64,000 bases of DNA, from the NCBI RefSeq assembly GCF_902497875.1, contig NZ_CABVHY010000001.1:1-64000 (forward strand), given 5' to 3'. The position numbers were made by a program, and so were the translations under genes. Source of the DNA: Pseudomonas fluorescens. GTDB taxonomy: Bacteria > Pseudomonadota > Gammaproteobacteria > Pseudomonadales > Pseudomonadaceae. The stretch's first letter is position 1. The number at the start of each line of letters is the position of its first letter. Positions 52,106-61,794 of this stretch are shown in pieces. The notes under the pieces are model-generated. The model ran no database searches. It was not told where the DNA came from and worked only from the letters and a program-made list of their open reading frames with translations.

Positions 52106-53259
52106 CAAGCGCTCACTCCTGTCTGGGCCGGGAGGGTTCGCAGCGCCATCTCGGACAATGCCAGCAGGGACGCTGCCGATTCGCGTTCTATCCGTTGCTT
52201 GAACAGCAACTGGTTGCCCAGACGCATCAGCAGCCCACTGAAGCGATATTCCAGGGTGCGGCTGAACCGGGTGCCATTGCCCGCGGCAGGCTGGCATTCA
52301 TAGGTCACCAGCAACTCAAGGCCATGGTCACCCTGGGCCCGCGCGCTCCAGCGGCGACCCGGTAGGTATTCGTTGACTTCCCAGCTCAAATGGCCGGAAC
52401 GGCCGCCCGCGTGAATGTCTTCTTCAAAGCGCGCCCCGGCATGCAGCGGGCCGCTCTGGCCTTCGACCTTGAGCGACGACGGATGCCATTCCGGCCAACG
52501 GCTGGAGCTGCTGGCATAGGCGAGAACGGCTTCCGGGCTACGGGCGATATCGACGTGATGCTGCATGCGGGTCATGGGCGGTCTCGTGGTCAGAGAGTAG
52601 GGTTTGGCTTCGGGCTCCCAATACAGCGTGCCAAAAAAATAGTCCATCAGCGGCAGGACGATATTGAAATTGCGTTCCTGCATCAGTTCGTGACGGTGAT
52701 GCAGTTCATGCAGGCGGCGCATCTGGCGAATCCACGGCAGCCGGGTGATCGGGTTGCCTGGCGGCAGATGCTCGCAGGCATGGAACACCTCGTAGGCCAG
52801 ATAGCCAAGAATCATGCAGCCGGCAAACAGCCCGGCGACATTGGCATTGAGCTGCTTGAGCAGCCACCAGGCGGGAAGGGTGATCAGCAGGCTGTGCAAC
52901 ACGATCAACCAGGCCGGGAACAGAATCACCCGCCAGTCGCGGGCGCTGTCGTAGGTCATCTGACCCGGCGCGAAAAAACTGTGGTGATCACCGGCATGCC
53001 GCGCATAAAACATCCGCGCAAAACTCTTTTTATGATGCCCAAGATGGCGGTGCACGGTGTAGATGCAAAAGTTGAAGAACAGCAAGGTCAGCGGTACCGC
53101 CAGCCATTCCAGCGGTTGCACCTGGTCCAGGGTGCGCCAGAACAACCCGATGCACAGCAACCCGAAGCCCAGCACGAAGCCGCCATGCAGCCACGGGTTG
53201 TACAGCGGATGGATGCCGGCACGGTAGCGGCTGCGAAACGCCTGGGTGGACTGCTTCAC
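52105..53259 (-). CDS. Fatty acid hydroxylase/sterol desaturase fused to an SRPBCC domain
   Basis: A 384-residue protein. Residues 25-230 form a membrane hydroxylase with the histidine clusters HRHLGHH, HAGDHH, HACEH and HELHHRHE that bind the di-iron centre. Four hydrophobic segments flank them. Residues 245-375 form a soluble SRPBCC/polyketide cyclase-like domain (MQHHVDIARSPEAVLAYASSSSRWPEWHPSSLKVEG). A fusion of this kind could hold a hydrophobic substrate for the oxidase. It is coupled to the membrane-anchored propeller gene downstream. The substrate is unknown; a lipid or carotenoid-like compound is a guess. Confidence 0.85.
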   Translation of the reverse strand: MKQSTQAFRSRYRAGIHPLYNPWLHGGFVLGFGLLCIGLFWRTLDQVQPLEWLAVPLTLLFFNFCIYTVHRHLGHHKKSFARMFYARHAGDHHSFFAPGQMTYDSARDWRVILFPAWLIVLHSLLITLPAWWLLKQLNANVAGLFAGCMILGYLAYEVFHACEHLPPGNPITRLPWIRQMRRLHELHHRHELMQERNFNIVLPLMDYFFGTLYWEPEAKPYSLTTRPPMTRMQHHVDIARSPEAVLAYASSSSRWPEWHPSSLKVEGQSGPLHAGARFEEDIHAGGRSGHLSWEVNEYLPGRRWSARAQGDHGLELLVTYECQPAAGNGTRFSRTLEYRFSGLLMRLGNQLLFKQRIERESAASLLALSEMALRTLPAQTGVSA

Positions 53260-53388
53260 TGCGGTCTCCTGTTGTCATTGTTATTGACAGAAGATTAGCC
53301 CTGGCCGGGTTTGCCGGCTAATGGTTATTCGCGGTGATGGTTTGAGTTGTAGCTGGGTACATCGATTGCATCAGTCGAACGAAGTACC

Positions 53389-53536
53389 TGTGGCGAGGGG
53401 GCTTGCCCCCGCTGGGGCGCGAAGCGGCCCTAAAACCGGCAATCGCGGTTTTTCAGGTAGAACGCACCCGCAGGTTTTACGACTGCTACGCAGCCGAACG
53501 GGGCGGTGCGGCGTTCCGACAAGCCCCCTCGCCACA
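53389..53536. repeat. REPIN-like inverted repeat, 148 bp
   Basis: Same family as 36475 and 62373, with TGTGGCGAGGGGGCTTGCCC at the left end and AAGCCCCCTCGCCACA at the right. It differs by about 15 extra bases (CGGTGCGGCGTTCCGA) before the right arm. Confidence 0.85.
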
Positions 53537-53590
53537 GTAAGCCCCCTCACCATAGGGGTTCATCGTCAAGCCTTGGGTTGGCTGTTTCGA

Positions 53591-55006
53591 TCAACGTCCC
53601 AAACTCACCGGCTCGCGCAAATGCCGGGTCGGGAAGTGCCGGGCGTAGGCCTGGCACACCCGCAGCACCTGATCATCGGCATAACGCGCGGCGACCACCT
53701 GCAGACCCACCGGCAAGCCGTTAGGCGCCACTCCGCAGGGCACCGACGCGGCGGGTTGCTGGGTCAGGTTGAAGGGGTAGCTGAAGGGCGTCCATTCCAT
53801 CCATTCGCCAAAGGGTGAACCTGGCGGCACGTTGTGGCCCGCCTCGAACGCGGTGATCGGCAGCATCGGCGAGACCAGAACGTCATAACGCAGGTGGAAG
53901 GCGCTCATCCTGGCCACCAGCGCGGCGCGGGCTTCGAGGGCGCTGGTGTAGTCGCTCAGGCTGATCCGTTCGCCGAGCTCGGCGATCCGCAATAGCCCCG
54001 GGTCGAGCAGTTCGCGCTGGGCGTTGCTCAGTTGCCCGGCCAGGCGCGCGGCCCCGGCGAACCACAGGGTATTGAACATCTCCAGCGGGTCGCTGAAACC
54101 CGGGTCGATCTGCTCGACCTCCGCGCCCAGTTGCGCCAGGCCTTGCACTGCCTGGGCGACCAGAAGGGCGACCTGCGGGTCCACCTGCACATGGCCGAAG
54201 TCCGGGCTGTAGGCGATGCGCAAGCCTTTGAGGTCAGCGCCTTCCCGCAGCCAAGGCGTGCTGCGCGGTGCGCCGATCAACCCGTCGCGGGCATCGGGGC
54301 GGGCGACGGTTTGCAGCATCAGCACAGCGTCTTCCACGGTGCGGGTCATGGGGCCGAGATGTGAGAGGATGGTCATGGCGCTGGCCGGCCATTGCGGTAC
54401 ATAGCCAAAGGTCGGCTTGATCCCGAAGGTGCCGGTGAAGGCACAGGGAATCCGGATCGAACCGCCGGCATCGCTGCCCTGGTGCAGCACCCCGAGATTC
54501 AGCGCGGCCGCGGCTGCGGCACCGCCGGACGAGCCGCCGGCGGTCATCCGCGTGTCCCATGGATTGCGGGTGATGCCATACAGCGGGTTATCGGTCACGC
54601 CTTTCCAGCCGAATTCCGGGGTGGTGGTCTTGCCCAGCAACACCGCGCCGGCCTCGCGCATGAACGCAGTGAAGGGCGCGTCCACCTCCCACGGCCCTTG
54701 CGCTGAAGTGCTGCGCGAACCTTTGCGCGTCGGCATGCCCCGGGTCAGGGTCAGGTCCTTGATCGACGCCGGCAGGCCATCCAGCGCGCCGCAAGGCTGG
54801 CCTTTGAGCCAGCGTTGTTCGGAGGCGCGCGCCGCCGCCAGTGCGCCTTGCGGGTCGACGTGGCAGTAGGCGTTGACCTGCGGATTGAAGCGCTCGATTC
54901 GCCCCAGTGCGTCTTCGGTCACTTCGACCGGCGACAGGCTCTTGTCGCGGTAGCGGGCGAGCAGTTCGACGCCGCTCATCTCGGCGATAGCGCTGTGCTC
55001 GATCAT
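53591..55006 (-). CDS. Amidase signature family amidase
   Basis: A 471-residue protein from ATG 55006 (MIEHSAIAEMSGVELLARYRDKSLSPVEVTEDAL). The catalytic triad is visible: Lys in LPASIKDLTLT (near residue 77), cis-Ser in TAGGSSGGAAAA and nucleophile Ser in GSDAGGSIRIP. It would hydrolyse a carboxamide to acid and ammonia. It overlaps the M20 hydrolase gene by 4 bases and lies downstream of the Liv-type transporter genes, so it probably works on the imported compound or its breakdown product. Confidence 0.9.
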   Translation of the reverse strand: MIEHSAIAEMSGVELLARYRDKSLSPVEVTEDALGRIERFNPQVNAYCHVDPQGALAAARASEQRWLKGQPCGALDGLPASIKDLTLTRGMPTRKGSRSTSAQGPWEVDAPFTAFMREAGAVLLGKTTTPEFGWKGVTDNPLYGITRNPWDTRMTAGGSSGGAAAAAALNLGVLHQGSDAGGSIRIPCAFTGTFGIKPTFGYVPQWPASAMTILSHLGPMTRTVEDAVLMLQTVARPDARDGLIGAPRSTPWLREGADLKGLRIAYSPDFGHVQVDPQVALLVAQAVQGLAQLGAEVEQIDPGFSDPLEMFNTLWFAGAARLAGQLSNAQRELLDPGLLRIAELGERISLSDYTSALEARAALVARMSAFHLRYDVLVSPMLPITAFEAGHNVPPGSPFGEWMEWTPFSYPFNLTQQPAASVPCGVAPNGLPVGLQVVAARYADDQVLRVCQAYARHFPTRHLREPVSLGR

Positions 55007-56283
55007 ACGGATTTCCCTCCCTGGGCGGCATTGACCATCGCCCGCAGCAATACCGCACAACCGGCTGCCAGATCATCCGGGGCGGCGTTCTCGATTTCGT
55101 TGTGGCTGATGCCGCCTTCGCACGGCACGAAAATCATCCCGGCCGGACCGAGTTCGGCGACAAAGATCGCGTCATGCCCGGCGCCGCTGACGATGTCCAT
55201 ATGACTCAGGCCCAGTTGTTGCGCGCCTTGGCGCACCGCATCGACGCAAACAGCAGCGAAGTCCAGCGGCGGGAAGTCGGCGGTCGGAGTCAGCTCAAAA
55301 CTCAGCCCATGCTGCTCGCAGGAGGTTTCGATGACCGCGCGGACTTCGTCGACCATGGTTTGCAGCTTATCTGCATGCAGGTGGCGCAGGTCGATGGTCA
55401 TGTGCACCTGGCCAGGAATGACGTTGCGCGAACCCGGATGCAGGCTCAGGCAGCCGACAGTGCCGCAGGCATGGGGTTGATGGGCATGGGCGATGCGATT
55501 GACCGCGCTGACCACTTGCGCGGCGCCGACCAGGGCATCCTTGCGCAGGTGCATGGGCGTCGGCCCGGCATGGGCTTCGACGCCGGTCAGGGTCAGGTCG
55601 AACCACTTCTGCCCAAGGCAACCCATGACTACGCCGATGGTGGTCTGGCGGTCTTCGAGCACCGGGCCCTGTTCGATATGCGCTTCAAAATAGGCGCCCA
55701 CCGGATGCCCGAGTACCGCCCGCGAACCGGCATAACCGATGCGCTGCAATTCAGCCCCCACCGACAACCCTTGTTCATCCTGCGTGAGCAGGGTTTCGCC
55801 GAGGTCGAATTTGCCGGCGAACACCCCCGAACCCATCATGCACGGTGGAAAGCGTGAGCCTTCCTCGTTGGTCCAGACCACCACTTCGATGGGCGCATCG
55901 GTTTCCAGCCCGAGGTCATTCAGGGTGCGGATCACTTCCAGTCCGGCCATGACCCCGTAACAGCCGTCGAACTTGCCGCCGGTGGGTTGGGTGTCGATAT
56001 GGCTGCCGGTCATCACCGGCGCACGCTTGGGATCGCGCCCGGCACGGCGGGCAAAGATGTTGCCGATGGCGTCGACGCTGACGCTGCATCCGGCCTCTTC
56101 ACACCAGCGCACGAACAGGTCGCGGGCCTGGCGATCGAGGTCGGTCAGGGCCAGGCGACAGACCCCACCCTTGACGGTGGCGCCCAATTGCGCGAGGTCC
56201 ATCAGTGATTGCCAGAGCCGGTCGCGGTTGATCAGCGGTGCGTTGCTGTCGAGGTGTTGCGATGGATCGAGACGGCTGTTCAT
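55003..56283 (-). CDS. M20 family N-carbamoyl amino acid / allantoate amidohydrolase-like hydrolase
   Basis: A 426-residue zinc hydrolase. Metal ligands are visible: MTGSHIDTQPTGGKFDGCYG (His, Asp), WTNEEGSRFPP (Glu), YFEAHIEQGPVLE (His) and GAGHDAIFV (His). This is the AllC/HyuC/beta-ureidopropionase pattern. It would remove a carbamoyl or ureido group. The dimerisation domain lies at about residues 210-330 (GVEAHAGPTPMHLRKDAL). It is coupled to the amidase gene. The cluster suggests use of a ureide, hydantoin derivative or pyrimidine product as nitrogen source. Confidence 0.9.
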   Translation of the reverse strand: MNSRLDPSQHLDSNAPLINRDRLWQSLMDLAQLGATVKGGVCRLALTDLDRQARDLFVRWCEEAGCSVSVDAIGNIFARRAGRDPKRAPVMTGSHIDTQPTGGKFDGCYGVMAGLEVIRTLNDLGLETDAPIEVVVWTNEEGSRFPPCMMGSGVFAGKFDLGETLLTQDEQGLSVGAELQRIGYAGSRAVLGHPVGAYFEAHIEQGPVLEDRQTTIGVVMGCLGQKWFDLTLTGVEAHAGPTPMHLRKDALVGAAQVVSAVNRIAHAHQPHACGTVGCLSLHPGSRNVIPGQVHMTIDLRHLHADKLQTMVDEVRAVIETSCEQHGLSFELTPTADFPPLDFAAVCVDAVRQGAQQLGLSHMDIVSGAGHDAIFVAELGPAGMIFVPCEGGISHNEIENAAPDDLAAGCAVLLRAMVNAAQGGKSV

Positions 56284-56299
56284 AAAAGAAGTGCTCCGG

Positions 56300-56995
56300 T
56301 CAGGCGCTCAGGGCCAGGTAACGGTTTTTGATCATCGGGTCGGCACGGAAGGCAGCGGCACTGCCTTCGTAGACCACGCGACCCTGTTCGAGGACGTAAT
56401 GACGGTCGGCGAGCTTGTCGCAGACCATCAGGTTCTGCTCCACCAACAACACCGGCAGACCGTCCTCCTTGATCTTGCGCAGGATCTTCACCAGTTCGTC
56501 GACGATCACCGGCGCCAGGCCTTCGGTGGGCTCATCGAGGATCAGCAGCTTCGGGTCATTGAGCAGCGCACGCGCGATGGCCAGCATCTGTTGCTCGCCG
56601 CCGGACAAAGCGTGGCCGGCATTTTTGCGCCGCTCCTTGAGCCGGGGGAACATGCCGTAGACGTCTTCCAGCTGCCAGCGGCTGGTCTTGCGCACGGCGA
56701 TGCGCAGGTTCTCCTCGACGGTCAGCAAGCGGAAAATGCCGCGATGTTCCGGGACCAGCGCCAGGCCCTGGCGGGCAATTTCGAAGATTTTCTGGCCGAC
56801 CAGGGCCTTGCCGTTGAAATGGATCTGGCCCTGGCGCGGACAAATGATCCCGAGGATGCTGCGCAGGGTGGTGGTCTTGCCGGCGCCGTTACGCCCGAGC
56901 AAGGTCACCAGTTCGCCGGGGTTGACGGTCAGCGACACGCCTTCGAGGACGTGGCTCTTGTCGTAGTAGGAGTGGATATTCTCGACGATCAGCAT
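56300..56995 (-). CDS. livF: LivF-like ABC transporter ATP-binding protein
   Basis: A 231-residue ATPase. Walker A is LLGRNGAGKTT, the signature is LSGGEQQMLAIARAL, and Walker B is LLILDEPTEGLAP. It shares a base with the LivG-like gene upstream. Confidence 0.9.
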   Translation of the reverse strand: MLIVENIHSYYDKSHVLEGVSLTVNPGELVTLLGRNGAGKTTTLRSILGIICPRQGQIHFNGKALVGQKIFEIARQGLALVPEHRGIFRLLTVEENLRIAVRKTSRWQLEDVYGMFPRLKERRKNAGHALSGGEQQMLAIARALLNDPKLLILDEPTEGLAPVIVDELVKILRKIKEDGLPVLLVEQNLMVCDKLADRHYVLEQGRVVYEGSAAAFRADPMIKNRYLALSA

Positions 56996-57756
56996 CAGGC
57001 GGCTTCTCCCAGATAGGCGGCACGCACGCGCTCATCGGCGCGGACGAATTCCGGTGTGCCCTCGACCAGGATCTGGCCGTGGCTCATGACGGTGATGCGT
57101 TGGCTGATGGACATGACGATGCTCATGTTGTGTTCGATCAACAGCACCGTATGGTCACGGCCCAGGTCGCTGATCAGCTGGGTCATGATCGGAATGTCAT
57201 CGATGCCCATGCCCGAGGTCGGCTCATCGAGCATCAGCAGTTTGGGCCGCGAGCAGATCGACATGCCGACCTCCAGCACTCGCTGCTGGCCGTGGGACAG
57301 TTCGCCGGCGAGGGTGTCGGCCCGTTGCGTGAGCTTCAGGCGTTCCAACACCTCATCGGCCATTTCCAGGTGCTGGCGACGGCTTTCCACCCGGCTCCAG
57401 AAATTCAGCGCACCGAGGCCGTCACGGCCCTGGGCGGCCAGGCGCAGGTTTTCCCGCACGCTGAGGTTCTGGAACAGGCTGGTCAGTTGAAATGAACGGG
57501 CCATGCCGAGGCCGACCCGGCCGTGGGTCGGCTTGCGCACGATGTTCTTGCCGTCGAAGTGAATGGCTCCGGCGGTGGCCTGACGCTCGCCGGTCAGGCA
57601 GTGGAACAGGCTGGTCTTGCCGGCGCCGTTGGGGCCGATAATGGTGTGGATGGTCCCGGCCCGCACCTTCAGGTTGACGCCGTTGACCGCATGGAACGCG
57701 CCGTAGGCCAGCTCCAGGTTGCGGGTTTCCAGCAGGTAGTGTTCAGCGCTGCTCAT
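56995..57756 (-). CDS. livG: LivG-like ABC transporter ATP-binding protein
   Basis: A 253-residue ATPase from ATG 57756 (MSSAEHYLLETRNLELAYGAF). Walker A is IIGPNGAGKTS, the signature is LSHGQQRVLEVGMSI (a His for the usual Gly), and Walker B is LLMLDEPTSGM. The C-terminal EFVRADERVRAAYLG is the LivG ending. It works with LivF as the motor pair. It overlaps the LivM-like gene by 4 bases. Confidence 0.9.
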   Translation of the reverse strand: MSSAEHYLLETRNLELAYGAFHAVNGVNLKVRAGTIHTIIGPNGAGKTSLFHCLTGERQATAGAIHFDGKNIVRKPTHGRVGLGMARSFQLTSLFQNLSVRENLRLAAQGRDGLGALNFWSRVESRRQHLEMADEVLERLKLTQRADTLAGELSHGQQRVLEVGMSICSRPKLLMLDEPTSGMGIDDIPIMTQLISDLGRDHTVLLIEHNMSIVMSISQRITVMSHGQILVEGTPEFVRADERVRAAYLGEAA

Positions 57757-58763
57757 AACAGTTTCTCCTTGGCCTGCAGGGCCGCTTTGCGATTGCCGCG
57801 AAAACGTTCCACCAGTGACGACAAGCCGCCCCACAAACCGCCGCGCATGAACACCACCACCAGGATCAGGATGATCCCCAGCAGCATCAGCCAGCGCGGC
57901 CAGAGGTCGGAGAGAAAGTCGCCGAGCAGCACGATGGAGCCGGCGCCGAGCAAGGAGCCGAACAGCGATCCGGTGCCGCCGACGATGGTCATGATCAGGA
58001 TGTTCTCGGACATCGCCAGGTCGATGTTCGACAGCGGCACGAAGTGCAGCAGCATGGCGTACAGCGCCCCGGCGATGCCGGTCACCGCGCCGGACAGGAC
58101 GAACACCAGGATCTTGAAGTGCCGGGTGTCGTAGCCGATGGCGGCGGCGCGGGTTTCGTTTTCGCGGATCGCCATCAAGGTGCTGCCGAACGGCGAGGCG
58201 ATGACCCGGCGGGCGGCGATGAAGATCAGCAGGAACAGCACCGCGACGAAACCGTAGAAGGACCGCGAGTCGGTGAGCGACAGCAGTACTGTTTCGCCGA
58301 TGCGGATTTCCGGACGCGGCACGCTGAGCAGGCCGTTATCGCCACCGGTCCAGTCGCTCAGGGTGTAGGCAATGAAGTAGGCCATCTGGCTGAAGGCCAG
58401 GGTCAGCATGACGAAGTAGATGCCGGTGCGGCGAATCGCCAGGGCACCCACCAGAAACGCCAGGAAGCCGCCGGCCGCCGCTGCGCCCAACAGTGCGCTG
58501 AACAGGCCCAGTTGCAGATGGATCATCAGCAGCGCCGCGCAGTAGGCGCCGGCACCGAAGAAGATGCCCTGACCGAAGGACAGCAGCCCGGTGTAACCCA
58601 GCAGCAGGTTACAGGCGAGGGCGGCCATGGCGAAAATCAGGATCTCCGTGGCCAGGGTCGCCGACGGCAACACCAGCGGCAGGCCGATCAGCACGCCGAT
58701 CACCAACAGCAGCATGTAGCGCGACTGGGTCTTGGCGAACGGCAGGGGGTTTTTCTCAGTCAT
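57753..58763 (-). CDS. livM: LivM-like ABC transporter permease
   Basis: A 336-residue permease with about eight to ten helices. MAIRENETRAAAIGYDTRHFKILVFVLSGAVTGIAGALYA is the diagnostic cytoplasmic loop. It lies one base downstream of the LivH-like gene. Confidence 0.9.
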   Translation of the reverse strand: MTEKNPLPFAKTQSRYMLLLVIGVLIGLPLVLPSATLATEILIFAMAALACNLLLGYTGLLSFGQGIFFGAGAYCAALLMIHLQLGLFSALLGAAAAGGFLAFLVGALAIRRTGIYFVMLTLAFSQMAYFIAYTLSDWTGGDNGLLSVPRPEIRIGETVLLSLTDSRSFYGFVAVLFLLIFIAARRVIASPFGSTLMAIRENETRAAAIGYDTRHFKILVFVLSGAVTGIAGALYAMLLHFVPLSNIDLAMSENILIMTIVGGTGSLFGSLLGAGSIVLLGDFLSDLWPRWLMLLGIILILVVVFMRGGLWGGLSSLVERFRGNRKAALQAKEKLL

Positions 58764-58764
58764 G

Positions 58765-59625
58765 TCATGCTCTCCCGAACAGGCCGTAAGGACGCACCAG
58801 GATCACCAGCGCCATGGCGCCGTAGATCATCAGGCTCGCGCCCTGGGGCCAGATTGTGGTCATCAGGCTTTGCACCACCCCGACCAGCAGACCGCCGACC
58901 AGTGCGCCGCTGAAGGAGCCCATGCCGCCGATCACCACCACCACGAACGCCACCCCGAGAATCTCCGGGCCGACGAAGGGTTGGGCACCGCGCAAGGGCG
59001 CAAACAGCACCCCGGCCACACCCGCCAGGGCCACGCCGAGGGCGAAGGTCATGGAGAACAGCCGGAAGATGTTGGTGCCCAGCAGCGACACCGTTTCAGT
59101 GCTTTCACTGCCGGCCCGCACCAGCGCGCCGAAGCGCGTGCGCTCCAGCAGCAACCACAGCGCCAGGCCGACCAGCCCGGAAAAGACGATCAGGAACAAG
59201 CGGTAGTAGGGATACACGAAGTCGCCGATGATCAATACGCCGCGCAGCAGTTCCGGCACCGCCACACTCTTGCCCACCGGGCCCCAGATCAACACGCTGG
59301 CCTCCTGGATAATCAGCGCGATCCCCAGGGTCACCAGAATCTGGAAGGTGTGCGGCAAGTGGTAGATCCGCTGGATCAATAATCGCTCGATGGCCCAGGC
59401 CAGGGCAGCCACCACCAGCGGCGCGACGAGCAGTGCCAGCCAGAAACTTCCGCTCAGGCCGACGACGGTGTAGCAGATGTAGGCGCCGAGCAGGAAGAAC
59501 GCGCCGTGGGCAAAGTTGACGAAGTTCAGCAAGCCGAAAATGATCGTCAGGCCGACCGCGATCAGGAAGTAGATCATCCCCAGGCCAAGGCCATTGAGAA
59601 TCTGGAACAGGTAAAGATTGAGCAT
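58765..59625 (-). CDS. livH: LivH-like ABC transporter permease
   Basis: A 286-residue permease from the ATG at 59625 (MLNLYLFQILNGLGLGMIYFLIAVGLTIIFGLLNFVNFAHGAF), which is the LivH N-terminal pattern. GVALAGVAGVLFAPL is the matching coupling region. It forms the channel with the LivM-like subunit. Confidence 0.9.
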   Translation of the reverse strand: MLNLYLFQILNGLGLGMIYFLIAVGLTIIFGLLNFVNFAHGAFFLLGAYICYTVVGLSGSFWLALLVAPLVVAALAWAIERLLIQRIYHLPHTFQILVTLGIALIIQEASVLIWGPVGKSVAVPELLRGVLIIGDFVYPYYRLFLIVFSGLVGLALWLLLERTRFGALVRAGSESTETVSLLGTNIFRLFSMTFALGVALAGVAGVLFAPLRGAQPFVGPEILGVAFVVVVIGGMGSFSGALVGGLLVGVVQSLMTTIWPQGASLMIYGAMALVILVRPYGLFGRA

Positions 59626-59708
59626 GCAGGTACCCTCTGCAGGGGGCCGATCGACCAACAGGTCACTCGGCCCGCTGCCTGTGGCAAGCGGTAGAAAGGT
59701 TTCTCGGG

Positions 59709-60911
59709 TTAGCCCAGTACGCAGCCGGTCGCGTCTGCCGGCGGGAACGAACGTCCCGAGCTGACCACCTGCGCCAGGTCATCCTTGTCGCGCATGTCGG
59801 CCGCGGCCTTGCCCACCAGCAGGTAGTAATCCTTGATCACCTGGTGATCGCCGGCACGGATCGATTCCTGGCCGGTCGGCCCTTCGTAACTCAAGCCCTG
59901 CATGGCCTTGGCCACGGTCGGGCCGTCGAAGCTGCCAGTGGCGATGATGCTGTCGAGCATGATCTTGGTGCCGATGTAATCGGCCGCCAGCGGATAGGTG
60001 GGATTGATGCCGTATTTGGCCTGGGTGATCTTCACCAGCTCGCGATTGAGCGGCGTATCGATCTGGTGCCAGTACTGCGCGCCGAGGTACACACCTTCGA
60101 GGACATCGCTGCCCAATTCCTGGAACTGATCGAGTCCGGCGGACCAGACCAGCAGCACTTTCATGCGTTCCTTGATGCCGAAGTTCACCGCCTGGCGCAG
60201 GGTGTTGGAGGACTGGCTGCCGAAGTTCAGCAGCACCAGCACGTCCGGTTTGGCGGCGATGGCGTTGGTCAGGTAACCGGAGAATTCCTGCTCCTGGAGG
60301 GAGTGATAGCTGTTGCCGATGTGTTCGACGCCATGCTCGGCGCAGACTTTTTTCGCGCCTTCGAGCAGTGCTTCGCCAAACACGTATTGTGGGGTGATGG
60401 TGTACCAGCGCTTGGCCTCGGGCAGCAGCTTGATCAGCGGCACCAGGGTTTCGCGGATCGCCCCATAGGTGGGCACCGACCAGCGAAAGGTCGCCGCATT
60501 ACAGTCCTTGCCGGTGATTTCGTCAGCGCCCACCGGGGTCATGAACACCCCGCCGACCTTGCCCACTTCCTTGGCCACCGCCAGTGCCGAGGACGACAAG
60601 GTGCAGCCCTGGAAGAACCGTGCCCCGTCCTGCGCAATCGCCTCCTGCACTTTGCGCACCGCCTTGCCGGCGTTGCCTTCAGTGTCGATCACCTTGTAGT
60701 TCAACGGCCGACCGAGCAAGGTCGGATGCTGCTCGATCGCCAGGCGCGAGCCCATGTCGGCGAACTTGCCATAACTGGCAAAGGCCCCCGACATAGACTT
60801 GAGCCCATAAAAGGTAAATGGCTCGGCGGCAAAAGCGTGGCGCACACCCAGCGGGAGGCTGAGGGCACCGGCGACGGTCAGACTGGCTTTCAACAACGTA
60901 CGACGCTGCAT
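59709..60911 (-). CDS. Liv/urea-amide type substrate-binding protein with Tat-like signal
   Basis: A 400-residue periplasmic protein from ATG 60911. MQRRTLLKASLTVAGALSLPLGVRHAFA is a signal with a twin-arginine-like start, cut before AEPF. The mature part has the type I periplasmic fold (YGKFADMGSRLAIEQ, VIDTEGNAGKAVRKVQEAI, FFQGCTLSSSALAVAKEVGKVGGVFMTPVGADE). Such proteins bind branched amino acids, urea or short amides. The hydrolases in the same operon favour an amide or ureide. It lies about 100 bases downstream of the GntR gene. Confidence 0.88.
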   Translation of the reverse strand: MQRRTLLKASLTVAGALSLPLGVRHAFAAEPFTFYGLKSMSGAFASYGKFADMGSRLAIEQHPTLLGRPLNYKVIDTEGNAGKAVRKVQEAIAQDGARFFQGCTLSSSALAVAKEVGKVGGVFMTPVGADEITGKDCNAATFRWSVPTYGAIRETLVPLIKLLPEAKRWYTITPQYVFGEALLEGAKKVCAEHGVEHIGNSYHSLQEQEFSGYLTNAIAAKPDVLVLLNFGSQSSNTLRQAVNFGIKERMKVLLVWSAGLDQFQELGSDVLEGVYLGAQYWHQIDTPLNRELVKITQAKYGINPTYPLAADYIGTKIMLDSIIATGSFDGPTVAKAMQGLSYEGPTGQESIRAGDHQVIKDYYLLVGKAAADMRDKDDLAQVVSSGRSFPPADATGCVLG

Positions 60912-61009
60912 GGGGTAACTCCCTGGTTTAATTATTGGCAGGAGTGGCAATGGCAAAACGGCGCATCACGGCCTGTGGGCAGGCCTTTTATTGGAGGTCG
61001 CAACGGGTG

Positions 61010-61780
61010 TCAGTGACTGTGATCGAACTCCAGCAAAAAGTGGCGGGTGACTTCGCCTTCCAGAGCGCTCATGTGGTGCTCGGCATCGCACATGTGTTCA
61101 TGCATCAACTGTCGCACGCTGTTTTCGTCTTCGGCTTGGAGGGCGTTGAGCAAGCGCTTGTGGTAGTCGAGGTTGGCCGCGTCGAACTGCTTGCGCTTGG
61201 GTTTGTAGGCTTTCTTCAGCACCACCAGATCGCGCAGCAGATCATTGAGAAATTGCGCCATGAACCCCAGCAGCGGGTTGGGGCAGGCACGGGCCAGCAG
61301 GTTGTGGAACTCCAGCTCCGCCAGGCGCTGTTCGCGCTGGCCGGCTTCGCTGTCTTCCGGCGCGCTGCAAAAGTCGACGTTGTCCTGCAGGGTCTTGAAG
61401 TCAGCCTCGCTGAGGCGGCCGATCACCGACACGGCCAGTTCGACTTCGATGACCTTGCGCAGTTGGTACACCTGCTCGCCGTCCAGGTGCTGGAAGTGCA
61501 GGTAGTTACGCAAGGCGCGGCTGGCTGGTTCGGTGCCGGCTTCATTCAGATAGGCGCCGCCGCTGGGGCCGGTGCGGGTGTTGACCAGACCCTCGACCTC
61601 AAGGGCCTTGAGCGCTTCACGCGCCGAGCCCTTGGAGCACTGAAAGCTTTCCATCAGCTCGCGCTCGGTTGGCAAACGGTCGCCCGGGCGTAGCGCGTCG
61701 GTGACGATGGAACGCTTGACCGACTCGACAATCACATCGGAAAGCTTCTGGCGTTTGCGGCGGAGCGGGCGACTGAGCAT
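61010..61780 (-). CDS. GntR/FadR-type transcriptional regulator of the Liv-amidase cluster
   Basis: A 256-residue protein starting MLSRPLRRKRQKLSDVIVESVKRSIVTDALRPGDRLPTERELMESFQCSKGSAREALKALEVEGLV. Residues 10-80 are the winged helix. Residues 95-235 are the FCD ligand domain (VYQLRKVIEVELAVSVIGRLSEADF, LEFHNLLARACPNPLLGF). It is the first gene in the direction of the Liv-amidase operon and is probably its regulator. An inverted repeat just upstream (61795-61824) is a likely site for autoregulation. Confidence 0.9.
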   Translation of the reverse strand: MLSRPLRRKRQKLSDVIVESVKRSIVTDALRPGDRLPTERELMESFQCSKGSAREALKALEVEGLVNTRTGPSGGAYLNEAGTEPASRALRNYLHFQHLDGEQVYQLRKVIEVELAVSVIGRLSEADFKTLQDNVDFCSAPEDSEAGQREQRLAELEFHNLLARACPNPLLGFMAQFLNDLLRDLVVLKKAYKPKRKQFDAANLDYHKRLLNALQAEDENSVRQLMHEHMCDAEHHMSALEGEVTRHFLLEFDHSH

Positions 61781-61794
61781 GTGTTCTATTTATC

